Source: Candidatus Bathyarchaeota archaeon
GTDB lineage: Archaea; Thermoproteota; Bathyarchaeia; Bathyarchaeales; Bathycorpusculaceae
NCBI GenBank assembly: GCA_030672475.1
Contig: DAOVGI010000058.1
Coordinates: 1-32,715, forward strand
Length of the DNA stretch: 32,715 bases
Direction of reading: 5' to 3'
The translations under genes and the position numbers were made by a program. Below, piece after piece: positions 1 to 7,851 of the stretch. Numbering within the stretch: position 1 is the stretch's first letter; every line of letters begins with the position of its first letter. The notes below the pieces were generated by a model. It made no database searches. It was given only the letters and a program-made list of their open reading frames with translations, and was not told where the DNA came from.

Positions 1-20
1 ACTTTAACGCAGGTGAAAAG

Positions 21-524
21 ATGGCACTATCATTTGTAATTCGGAAGTATCAAGACAATGACAGAGAGCAATGCCGTACTCTATGGAGAGAGCTAACTGA
101 GTGGCATCGTGAAATCTACCAAGATCCAAACATCGGCGGAGAACATCCCGAAGACTACTTTGACAAACACTTAGCTGCGGTTGGACCTGACCAGCTTTGG
201 GTTGCTGTCCACGATTCTGAAGTGGTTGGGCTTGTTGGACTGATGTTGAAGGATGAAGAAACTGAAATAGAACCTCTCGTAGTTAGCAAACCGTATCGCC
301 GCAAAGGAATAGGAACAAAACTGATAAGAACAGTCGTTTATGAAGCTCGAAAAAACGGAGTAAAGTATCTCAGTATAGGGCCAGTAGCACGAAACATAAA
401 AACTGTAAAATTCCTGTATAAACTGGGCTTCAAAAACCTTGGATATATCAACTTGTTCATCGACTTCTCTAATTTTCCTTGGAAGTCAGGACCTGAAATT
501 TTTGGATGCAAATTTAACTACTAA
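21..524 (+). CDS. GNAT family N-acetyltransferase
   Basis: 167 aa ORF; GNAT motif A-like stretch 'PLVVSKPYRRKGIGTKLIRTVVYEARKNG' and C-terminal 'VKFLYKLGFKNLGY'. Confidence 0.88.
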   Translation: MALSFVIRKYQDNDREQCRTLWRELTEWHREIYQDPNIGGEHPEDYFDKHLAAVGPDQLWVAVHDSEVVGLVGLMLKDEETEIEPLVVSKPYRRKGIGTKLIRTVVYEARKNGVKYLSIGPVARNIKTVKFLYKLGFKNLGYINLFIDFSNFPWKSGPEIFGCKFNY

Positions 525-560
525 CAGACAACGGATACGTAGCTTACGAAAGTTCAGGAA

Positions 561-985
561 CTAAATTAATAGTCTCGTTTGTCCCTTTTCGATTATATGG
601 ATCACTTTGACGCCTTTCCTTTCTAGATTTGCTGAGACAAACCTGCGATGACAATATTTCGGTTTCATTTCCATATACGTGACACAAGCACGCTTAGCCT
701 TTGCAACTTCTAGAAGCTGCCTTATTCCCTCTGCAAAGAGTTTGGTTTGCATATACCTCCTATATTCTCCTCGACGATAGCCTGCAAGCTCCTTACCAAA
801 CCAAACATATTCTATACAATGTTCTCGCAGCTACTTCTTCATTTGCTCTCTCTTAAAATGCTCAATCTTGGATGTCGGAAAACTGGGAATTCCACAAGCA
901 TCTGAATTCCGTATTCACCCAATAATTCTAAAAAAATTTCTACAGAGCGGTTGCCATACCCAATAGTCAGTATTGTACCCTGCAA
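561..985 (-). pseudogene. DUF488 domain protein, degraded (frameshift near 876-892 and in-frame TAG at 831-833)
   Basis: Minus strand reads 'GTILTIGYGNRSVEIFLELLGEYGIQMLVE' in one frame, then 'FPTSKIEHFKREQMKK*LREHCIEYVWFGKELAGYRRGEYRRYMQTKLFAEGIRQLLEVAKAKRACVTYMEMKPKYCHRRFVSANLERKGVKVIHI' in another. Together these rebuild a DUF488 domain. Confidence 0.85.
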
Positions 986-987
986 TC

Positions 988-1590
988 CTATCGCTTGCTT
1001 TCCAATCGTCTAAGTATTAACTTCACCAAGTTATCTAATCTATCCCTAACTTTCTTATCCTCAATCAACGTTCCCCAAACCGAGCTCTGGCCGTATTCTG
1101 CGGATTGCAACAATAACGATAGAGGTGGACATTTACACTCATAATGATCTAAAACTACCGTGTGATATACGAGATCACCGCCAGCAGGGATATTTCCGAT
1201 AACAATCAACGCTATATTTTTCCTTGATACATATTGCTCAATTTCCTCAGAACTTTTGATGATTCCTTGCGCCCTTTCCGTAAAAGCGCAATATAGACTT
1301 GATGCCTTACCACCATACGTTGGAACCGCAAGCACAATGATGCCTGCTTCTTTAATTTTGCTGTAAATTCTTGCCACATCATCTTGGATTGGACATTGTT
1401 CATCTTTACCTCTTAATTCATGAGCGAAACATTCGTAGTTACAATGGCTACAAGGGTTTATCTGACAGTCGTAAACATTGATAACTTCAGTTTCAAATCC
1501 TTGCCCTTTCAGCTTCAATAACACATATTCTACACAGTTTAAGCAGTTGCCTCTTTTCCTCGCACTGAACGCTACCCCTAAAGCTTTCAT
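988..1590 (-). CDS. Flavodoxin-fold NADPH-dependent FMN reductase / iron-sulfur flavoprotein family
   Basis: 200 aa; 'NPCSHCNYEC...CPIQDDVARIYSKIKEAGIIVLAVPTYGG' matches the Isf/FMN reductase Cys motif plus flavodoxin fold. Confidence 0.8.
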   Translation of the reverse strand: MKALGVAFSARKRGNCLNCVEYVLLKLKGQGFETEVINVYDCQINPCSHCNYECFAHELRGKDEQCPIQDDVARIYSKIKEAGIIVLAVPTYGGKASSLYCAFTERAQGIIKSSEEIEQYVSRKNIALIVIGNIPAGGDLVYHTVVLDHYECKCPPLSLLLQSAEYGQSSVWGTLIEDKKVRDRLDNLVKLILRRLESKR

Positions 1591-1599
1591 CTTTCAGCT

Positions 1600-2937
1600 T
1601 CAACGGATTTTTATGTATTTGTAGGCTTCTGTTGCATTTTCAAAACAATAGTGCACTTTCTGGTAGTCTTTTCTAAATTCCATTACGTCTGCCTTCACTT
1701 TTTCTAGTGGTTCCTTGCGTATTATTACGCGTGCAACGAATTCAGCTATCTCAGTCATTTCAGACTCTTTCATTCCAAGCCTTGTAATCTCGGATACACC
1801 GAGTCTTATGCCGCCTGGATGCATGAAATGTCTTCCCTCTTTAATGTCCCATGGAAGCAGGTTTCGGTTTATTATTATGTTTGCCTTTTCCAGAGTTTCT
1901 TCAATTGTGCCTCCGTCGCCGTGTTTTGTTATGTCTATTAACATTACATGAGACTGTGTGAAGCCCTTATGCTCCGCCAAAACATTAAATCCTCCTTCAT
2001 AGAGTGCTTGAGCTAAGGCTTTGGCGTTTTTCACTATCTGACTTGCATATTCCTTTCCAAACTCAAGCAATTCCGCACAGGCAACTGTGACACCTGCAAC
2101 CGCATGTAAATGATGGTTACTTAGCATGCCTGGGAAAGCCGCACGCTTTATCTTTTCCGCATTTGTCTCCCATGACAATACTCCACCATGTTGAGGCCCA
2201 AAAAACGTTTTGTGCGTGCTTAAACTGACGACATCAGCCCCCTCTCTAAGTGGATCCTGAAACTGCCCTCCACCAATTAATCCAGCCACGTGGGCAGCGT
2301 CATATCCAATGGTTGCCCCAAATGAATGAATGATGTCAGCTAAATCTTTGATTGGATGAGGGAAAGGGAAAACACTTGCCCCGAACATGACAAGTTTAGG
2401 TGATCTGCCCTCTCCTACGAGTTTTTTAATCCTGTTTTTCGCTCGATCCACATCTATAGTCAATTCCTTGTAGTCTAATGGTAGATACTCAACTATTAGA
2501 CCGTGAACGGCTCCCGCTGTGCCTCCCAGTTTCTTCTTACCCATTGTGATGTGTCCTCCGGCAGGAATTGAGAGAGCCATCATGGTGTCGCCTGGTTCTG
2601 TAAAAGCTGTGTAAACCACCAAGTTTGCGACAACGCCTGAGATGGGTCTGACATCCACAAATTCTGCTTTGAAAAGCTTCTTCATGAGTTTGATGCATTG
2701 GAACTCCACTTGATCAATGAAGCGGCAACCAGCGTAAACACGTTCTCCAGGCCATCCTTCTGCATAGCGATTTCCAAAATCCGTTGTGAGTGCTTCACGT
2801 ACAGCTGGGCTTGCAATGTTTTCACTTGCAATAAGCGGGATGCATTGTTGAAACCATTTATGATGTTGTTGAAGGAGGTCGAACACGTGGTTATACTCGT
2901 CTTGAGAGGTCACTATTCCAACACCTTCCTGCATCAC
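1600..2937 (-). CDS. glyA: Serine hydroxymethyltransferase (archaeal type)
   Basis: 445 aa; 'LIASENIASPAVREALTTDFGNRYAEGWPGERVYAGC' and PLP-lysine motif 'VVSLSTHKTFFGPQHGG'. Confidence 0.95.
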   Translation of the reverse strand: MMQEGVGIVTSQDEYNHVFDLLQQHHKWFQQCIPLIASENIASPAVREALTTDFGNRYAEGWPGERVYAGCRFIDQVEFQCIKLMKKLFKAEFVDVRPISGVVANLVVYTAFTEPGDTMMALSIPAGGHITMGKKKLGGTAGAVHGLIVEYLPLDYKELTIDVDRAKNRIKKLVGEGRSPKLVMFGASVFPFPHPIKDLADIIHSFGATIGYDAAHVAGLIGGGQFQDPLREGADVVSLSTHKTFFGPQHGGVLSWETNAEKIKRAAFPGMLSNHHLHAVAGVTVACAELLEFGKEYASQIVKNAKALAQALYEGGFNVLAEHKGFTQSHVMLIDITKHGDGGTIEETLEKANIIINRNLLPWDIKEGRHFMHPGGIRLGVSEITRLGMKESEMTEIAEFVARVIIRKEPLEKVKADVMEFRKDYQKVHYCFENATEAYKYIKIR

Positions 2938-2946
2938 ACTATCGCT

Positions 2947-2973
2947 TCTTCAAAGATAAAAACTCTTTGAAGA
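2947..2973. promoter_or_regulatory. Perfect 10-bp inverted repeat around a TATA-like spacer upstream of glyA
   Basis: TCTTCAAAGA-TAAAAAC-TCTTTGAAGA, about 10 bp from the glyA start region; the minus strand of the loop reads GTTTTTA, TATA-like. Confidence 0.55.
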
Positions 2974-3035
2974 GCAACATTAATAATCAAGCCAATGCAT
3001 GACTTAACTATCAGACTTGAAAGGGATTCAAGCAA

Positions 3036-3203
3036 ATGAGCAAAAGGAAGAAAAAGAAAGAGTCACCAATGCCTGCTGCAAGTGCAGGGTTGCTCAGATT
3101 TTTTGAAGAGGAAACTGAGGGCATAAAGGTCAGACCCGAAATGCTTGTGGGTTCGGGAATAGCGCTAATAGTAGTATGCATCTTAGCGCAGGTTTTCTTC
3201 TAG
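3036..3203 (+). CDS. secG: Preprotein translocase Sec61-beta/SecG subunit
   Basis: 55 aa ORF not in the supplied track: MSKRKKKKESPMPAASAGLLRFFEEETEGIKVRPEMLVGSGIALIVVCILAQVFF. Basic N-terminus, 'PAASAGLLRFFEEE' motif and a single C-terminal TM helix are typical of archaeal Sec61-beta. Confidence 0.88.
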   Translation: MSKRKKKKESPMPAASAGLLRFFEEETEGIKVRPEMLVGSGIALIVVCILAQVFF

Positions 3204-3213
3204 ACTGACGGGT

Positions 3214-3501
3214 CTAGCGACGAGAGGACGTATGTAAAACTTCTATTCGCTTGACAGAGTCAAGGTGAACAAAAATTTCACTCCTATCTTCTCTGCTTGC
3301 AACTTGAGGTATGGGATGAGCGATGGTTGCACGCAGGATGATGGCTTCTGCATTTGAAAGCCATATTCCAGCGGGTTTACGGGTTACGGCTGACAATCTT
3401 CCTTCAAAGCCATAAGATGTATCCAGAATAACTCGTATGTTCTTACCTAAGTTTTTCTCAAGCATGTGAAATATTGTGGGAGGTAAGTTTTGTTCCGACA
3501 T
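3214..3501 (-). CDS. Small LSm/Sm-like fold protein (putative)
   Basis: 95 aa; 'LEKNLGKNIRVILDTSYGFEGRLSAVTRKPAGIWLSNAEAI...IFVHLDSVKRIEVL' resembles an Sm1/Sm2 pattern. Confidence 0.5.
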   Translation of the reverse strand: MSEQNLPPTIFHMLEKNLGKNIRVILDTSYGFEGRLSAVTRKPAGIWLSNAEAIILRATIAHPIPQVASREDRSEIFVHLDSVKRIEVLHTSSRR

Positions 3502-3719
3502 TGCCTTCGCAAAATAATAAATTGGCGTTTGAGAATAAAACAGTTGCCCTTTTCAGAGAACATTGAAACATTATGCAAAGAGGTTCTCGTCTATGTTATG
3601 TGGTTTCGGGTTGTCAGTGTTTATGTTAAAACCAGCAAGTCGTATAATGCAGTGGTTATTTTAATCGTGTGTTAACCTGCAAGTGAGCTTTATACAGTTT
3701 TCACGACACTTTAATATGC

Positions 3720-5552
3720 TTGATGCCCTCTGATAAAAACTCATTTGAGATGATATGCATGACTGTTGAGGATTCGTTGAGCCGATCCATGGACAAAGCA
3801 GTTAAACACTATTCATCATTGTTCAAGCTTCCGTCTTATAGAAAAATTTTTTTGCTTCTTGCGTTCTTATGTGTCGGTGTGGGAATCGTTTCCACAGTTG
3901 CCGCTCTTCCATCATTTGAGGAGTTGATTAACGGGTTAGCTTTGGGGTTTTCGTTATTTCTCGTGAACTTAATTTCTGATTACGTGGTAAGCATGTTGAT
4001 CCTAGGGCGCGACCCGATCTATAATTTAAGAAGAACTTCAGCTCTATCTCTTTTCTGCTGGATTTTGTGGCTCTTATTTATCTTTGTAGGCGTTGCCATC
4101 ACGATGCAAGTAAGGGTCTGTCTTCTAGGGTTTTCAGCAGTCCTAATCCTACGTTTAGTCGTGTTCAACTCAACGTCCTCTTCGGATTCTAGACGACTTC
4201 TCGTGGCTTCTCTTCTTCAACCATTACTCTGCATAATTCCGTTCTTGGTGTTTTGGACAGGAATTAACTATTTTTTCACATTTCTCTTCTTAATTTTTTC
4301 AATCATTGTAAGTATTCTTTCAAGCGCTTATTTTGTTTCTCGTTTGAACCGCGTAGGTGAGCAAACAATTGCAATCCCTTCCTTATCCCTTTTCAAAGCG
4401 TTTTTGCTTAACTGGATAGTAGACTTGAATGCTCCCGTTGAAGAACTTCTTGAAAAACTAAGTGAAGAACAAGACGTTAAAGTCTCAATGATAAAGTTTG
4501 CTGCTTCTAAACCCAAAGCAGTTGTAATAGTTCCTTCCATTCATCCCGGCCCCTTCAAAAATGTTGGCAGCAGCCTTCTACCTTCTATGCTTAAAACAGT
4601 CATGGAAAAGAAACTTAACTGTATTGCGTGTGTCCCTCACGGCTTACTTGGTCATGAACTTGACTTACCTTCTCAAACGCAAAACCAGAAAATAATCAAA
4701 AACGTTGTCGAGTCCTCCGACTTCAAGGTTTCTGAAGCAGAAGCAACACCGCTTATTAAAGCCAGCAGCGGTTTGGCCACTGCATGCTGCCAAGTTTTCG
4801 GCAAGTTTGCCTTCCTTTCATTAACTCTCTCTCCTAGAACAACTGAAGATCTACCGCAGGAGATAGGTCTATTTGCTAACGAAGAGGCAGAGAAATACGG
4901 GTTAACCCACTGCATTATTGTCAATGCGCACAACAGCATTAACGGAGCAATAAACAGGCGAGAAGCTTTGAATGCGTTGAAAGCAGCTACGGTGAACTGT
5001 TTAGAACAGACGGTCTCTTTAGGGCGCCTGCCGTTTGAAGTTGGTGCCGCCAGTGTAAAGCCAAAAGAGTTCAGTCTCAAAGACGGCATGGGACCAGGAG
5101 GTATCACAGTGATTGTGACCAAAGTTGGTGAACAGAAAAGTGCATATGTGGTCATCGACGGTAACAACTTGGTTTGTGGGCTGCGTGAAAAAATTCTATC
5201 AGTTCTCCAAATTATCGGCTTAGACGAAAGTGAGGTTTTCACGACAGACACGCACTCAGTAAATGCCATAATACTGAGTGAGCGAGGATATCATCCAATA
5301 GGCGAAGCTATAAACCATGAAAAGTTGACTGACTATATAAAAGAGACAACACTTACCGCAATGTCCAATTTGGAACCTGCGAAGGCTGCGGCATGCAACA
5401 TAACAATTCCCAACGTTAAAGTTATCGGAGAGAAAAAACTGGAAACATTATGTCTCCTAGTAGATAGAACTCTTGAAAAAGCAAAGAAGACTGTTGTACC
5501 CTTTTCCGTTATTACGGGTTTACTTCTAATGTTGTTTTCAATAATTGTCTAG
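3720..5552 (+). CDS. DUF2070 family membrane protein
   Basis: 610 aa; several N-terminal TM helices, soluble domain with 'VVIVPSIHPGPFKNVGSSLLPSML', 'PHGLLGHELDLPSQ', 'NAHNSING', and a C-terminal TM helix. Confidence 0.85.
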   Translation: MMPSDKNSFEMICMTVEDSLSRSMDKAVKHYSSLFKLPSYRKIFLLLAFLCVGVGIVSTVAALPSFEELINGLALGFSLFLVNLISDYVVSMLILGRDPIYNLRRTSALSLFCWILWLLFIFVGVAITMQVRVCLLGFSAVLILRLVVFNSTSSSDSRRLLVASLLQPLLCIIPFLVFWTGINYFFTFLFLIFSIIVSILSSAYFVSRLNRVGEQTIAIPSLSLFKAFLLNWIVDLNAPVEELLEKLSEEQDVKVSMIKFAASKPKAVVIVPSIHPGPFKNVGSSLLPSMLKTVMEKKLNCIACVPHGLLGHELDLPSQTQNQKIIKNVVESSDFKVSEAEATPLIKASSGLATACCQVFGKFAFLSLTLSPRTTEDLPQEIGLFANEEAEKYGLTHCIIVNAHNSINGAINRREALNALKAATVNCLEQTVSLGRLPFEVGAASVKPKEFSLKDGMGPGGITVIVTKVGEQKSAYVVIDGNNLVCGLREKILSVLQIIGLDESEVFTTDTHSVNAIILSERGYHPIGEAINHEKLTDYIKETTLTAMSNLEPAKAAACNITIPNVKVIGEKKLETLCLLVDRTLEKAKKTVVPFSVITGLLLMLFSIIV

Positions 5553-5609
5553 CCTAACGCTAATAAGGTTGAAACAGCCACCTTTCACTTCTCAATGGTG
5601 GGGTAAGCC

Positions 5610-6167
5610 TTGCTTAAGGAAATTAGAATTCACGGTCGCGGAGGACAAGGAGCCGTCACCGCTGCCCAGTTGTTTGCTCATGCAGCATTCTTAGAGGGCA
5701 AGTGGGTTCAAGCTTTTCCATATTTCGGAGCAGAACGGCGAGGGGCTCCTGTCAAAGCATTCGCCAGAATAAGTGATGAACCAATACTTGTGCATAGCCA
5801 AATTTACAATCCTAGTCATGTGATTATCCTTTCGCCTAGTCTGATGCAAGTAGTAAATGTAACAGAAGGTTTGAAAAAAGACGGTTTAGTCCTGATTAAT
5901 ACAACGAAAAAGCCTGAAGAAACCGATTTAACTGATTGGCGAATAGCCACAGTTGACGCAACTGGAATCGCAATTCAACTAGGATTGCTTGTCGCTGGGT
6001 TTCCAGTTGTCAACACCGCAATTGTAGGGGCATTTGCCAAGGCAACAGGTGAGGTTAAGCTAGAAAGCTTTTTGGAAACTATTAGACAAAAGTGGTCCGG
6101 AAGTGCTGGAGAGAAAAACGCTAAGGCAGCGGAAATTGCTTATGAACGCTTAGTAAAGGGATGGTGA
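5610..6167 (+). CDS. porG: 2-oxoacid (pyruvate/2-ketoisovalerate):ferredoxin oxidoreductase gamma subunit
   Basis: 185 aa; 'EIRIHGRGGQGAVTAAQLFAHAAFLEGKWVQAFPYFGAERRGAPVKAFARIS' signature; TTG start. Confidence 0.93.
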   Translation: MLKEIRIHGRGGQGAVTAAQLFAHAAFLEGKWVQAFPYFGAERRGAPVKAFARISDEPILVHSQIYNPSHVIILSPSLMQVVNVTEGLKKDGLVLINTTKKPEETDLTDWRIATVDATGIAIQLGLLVAGFPVVNTAIVGAFAKATGEVKLESFLETIRQKWSGSAGEKNAKAAEIAYERLVKGW

Positions 6168-7849
6168 AGTTGATGGTTGTTGTTCCAAAAACTCGTAAAG
6201 AAATGCCTGTGACAGCGCTTTCTGTTCCAACTATTGGCAGTGCGGGAAAAACTGGGTTTTGGAGAGATTTTAGACCAGTCCTTGTTGAACTCGTTTCACC
6301 GTGCGTGAATGATTGTCCAGCCAATAATCGTATTCCTCAGATTTTAGAAAAAATTAGAAATGGGAAAGTGCAGGAAGCAGCGGAGTTATTTCTGGAAACT
6401 AATCCTTTTCCATCAATTACTGGAAGAATCTGTCCTCATCTTTGTGAGGAACACTGCAACCGTGGCGAATATGACGAAGCTATATCCATAAGATCTATGG
6501 AGCGCTTCTTGGGCGATTACCTTCTTGAAAAGAAATGCGAAGGCGACTTTCATGAAATATCTGCACAAAAAGCAGGAAAAGTTGCCATAATAGGTTCTGG
6601 GCCTGCCGGTCTTTCAGCCGCTTATTATCTGCGAAAAGCAGGGTACACCGTAACAATATTTGAAAGTGAGGAAAAACCAGGTGGCATGCTCACCTATGGG
6701 ATACCGCCGTATAGACTTCCAAAACAGGTTGTGGAGAAAGAGGTGGCTGCTCTCACGGTGATGGGCATTGATATCAAAACAAGAAAAACCGTAGGTGAGG
6801 ACGTGGAGTTTGAGGATATTCAAAGAACGTTTGATGTTGTGCTATTGGCGGTGGGCACGTGGAAAGAGGAGGCTATTGGAATACCCGGCGAAGAGTTCTT
6901 GATGTCAGGGTTGGATTTCCTAAAGGGAATAAACAAAGGGCAGAGAAAACTGCCAGGGACGTCCGTGGCAGTGATAGGTGGAGGAAACGTCAGCATAGAT
7001 GTTATCAGAACCCTGAAGAGACTGGGCGCCAAACCTACTCTTCTTTACCGGCGAACTGAAAAGGAAATGCCCGCAATAAGTGAAGAAATAACGAAGGCGA
7101 AGGAAGACGGTATAGAATTCCAGTTTCTAACACAACCAGTAGAGGCTTCTAGAAACAACGGAAAGATCATACTTAAATGTGTAAGAATGAGGCTTGGAGA
7201 ACTAGATGCCACTGGAAGAAGAAGACCGATACCAATCGAAGGCTCCGAATTCGAGTTAGAGTTTGATGCCACCATAAAAGCGATAGGTGAAAGATCGAAC
7301 ATACCATGGGTTCCTAAAGAATTCCTAAATGAAAAAGGTTGGGTGAAAGCAGACCCAGCGACGGGTATTATCGGCAAGAACATATTTGCAGCAGGGGACC
7401 TAGTATCAGGTCCAGCAACGGTGATTGAAGCTATAGCAGCTGGGAGAAAGGTGGCTAGAATTATAAACCAGTTTCTGAGAGGAGAGGCGGTAAGTCCTGA
7501 AGCACCGTTAGAGAAACCTGTGAAAATAGAAGAAATAAACATTGAATATTACGAGCCTGAAGAAGGATCAAAAGCTCTTGAACTGCCACTTCACGAAAGA
7601 ACAAAATCGTTGGATAAAGAAGAAACCTCAGCCATAAGCCTAGAAAAGGTTGAAAGCGAAGCTCACAGATGTTTCAGCTGCGGCTACTGCAGGGCATGTG
7701 ATATTTGCTGGCTTTTCTGTCCCGATGCCGCTGTGGACTTAAAAGATGACGGTAAACCTGAATTCGACTATGACTATTGTAAGGGCTGTGGCATATGCTC
7801 AAATGAGTGTCCATGTGGTGTCATAATAATGGAGAGGGAGGAGGAATAG
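6161..7849 (+). CDS. PorD (delta)-like protein with inserted GltD-like FAD/NAD(P)-binding module
   Basis: 562 aa. N-terminal PorD-like 'EMPVTALSVPTIGSAGKTGFWRDFRPV'; GltD-type Fe-S and two dinucleotide-binding domains ('VAIIGSGPAGLSAAYYLRKAGYTVTIFE', 'VAVIGGGNVSIDVIRTLKRLG', 'IFAAGDLVSGPATVIEAIAAGRKVA'); C-terminal 2x[4Fe-4S] 'CFSCGYCRACDICWLFCPDAAV...YCKGCGICSNECPCGVI'. Confidence 0.88.
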   Translation: MVKLMVVVPKTRKEMPVTALSVPTIGSAGKTGFWRDFRPVLVELVSPCVNDCPANNRIPQILEKIRNGKVQEAAELFLETNPFPSITGRICPHLCEEHCNRGEYDEAISIRSMERFLGDYLLEKKCEGDFHEISAQKAGKVAIIGSGPAGLSAAYYLRKAGYTVTIFESEEKPGGMLTYGIPPYRLPKQVVEKEVAALTVMGIDIKTRKTVGEDVEFEDIQRTFDVVLLAVGTWKEEAIGIPGEEFLMSGLDFLKGINKGQRKLPGTSVAVIGGGNVSIDVIRTLKRLGAKPTLLYRRTEKEMPAISEEITKAKEDGIEFQFLTQPVEASRNNGKIILKCVRMRLGELDATGRRRPIPIEGSEFELEFDATIKAIGERSNIPWVPKEFLNEKGWVKADPATGIIGKNIFAAGDLVSGPATVIEAIAAGRKVARIINQFLRGEAVSPEAPLEKPVKIEEINIEYYEPEEGSKALELPLHERTKSLDKEETSAISLEKVESEAHRCFSCGYCRACDICWLFCPDAAVDLKDDGKPEFDYDYCKGCGICSNECPCGVIIMEREEE

Positions 7850-7851
7850 AA

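Noticed and set aside
3490-3675. 61-aa plus-strand ORF upstream of DUF2070
   Set aside because: Overlaps the start of the LSm-like gene, has no recognisable domain and looks like spacer.
4673-5269. 198-aa minus-strand ORF antisense to DUF2070, and other long antisense ORFs (7045-7542, 8514-8843, 18768-19139, 32053-32541)
   Set aside because: All lie fully inside well-supported genes on the opposite strand, with low-complexity Ser/Leu/Phe-rich translations typical of antisense shadows.
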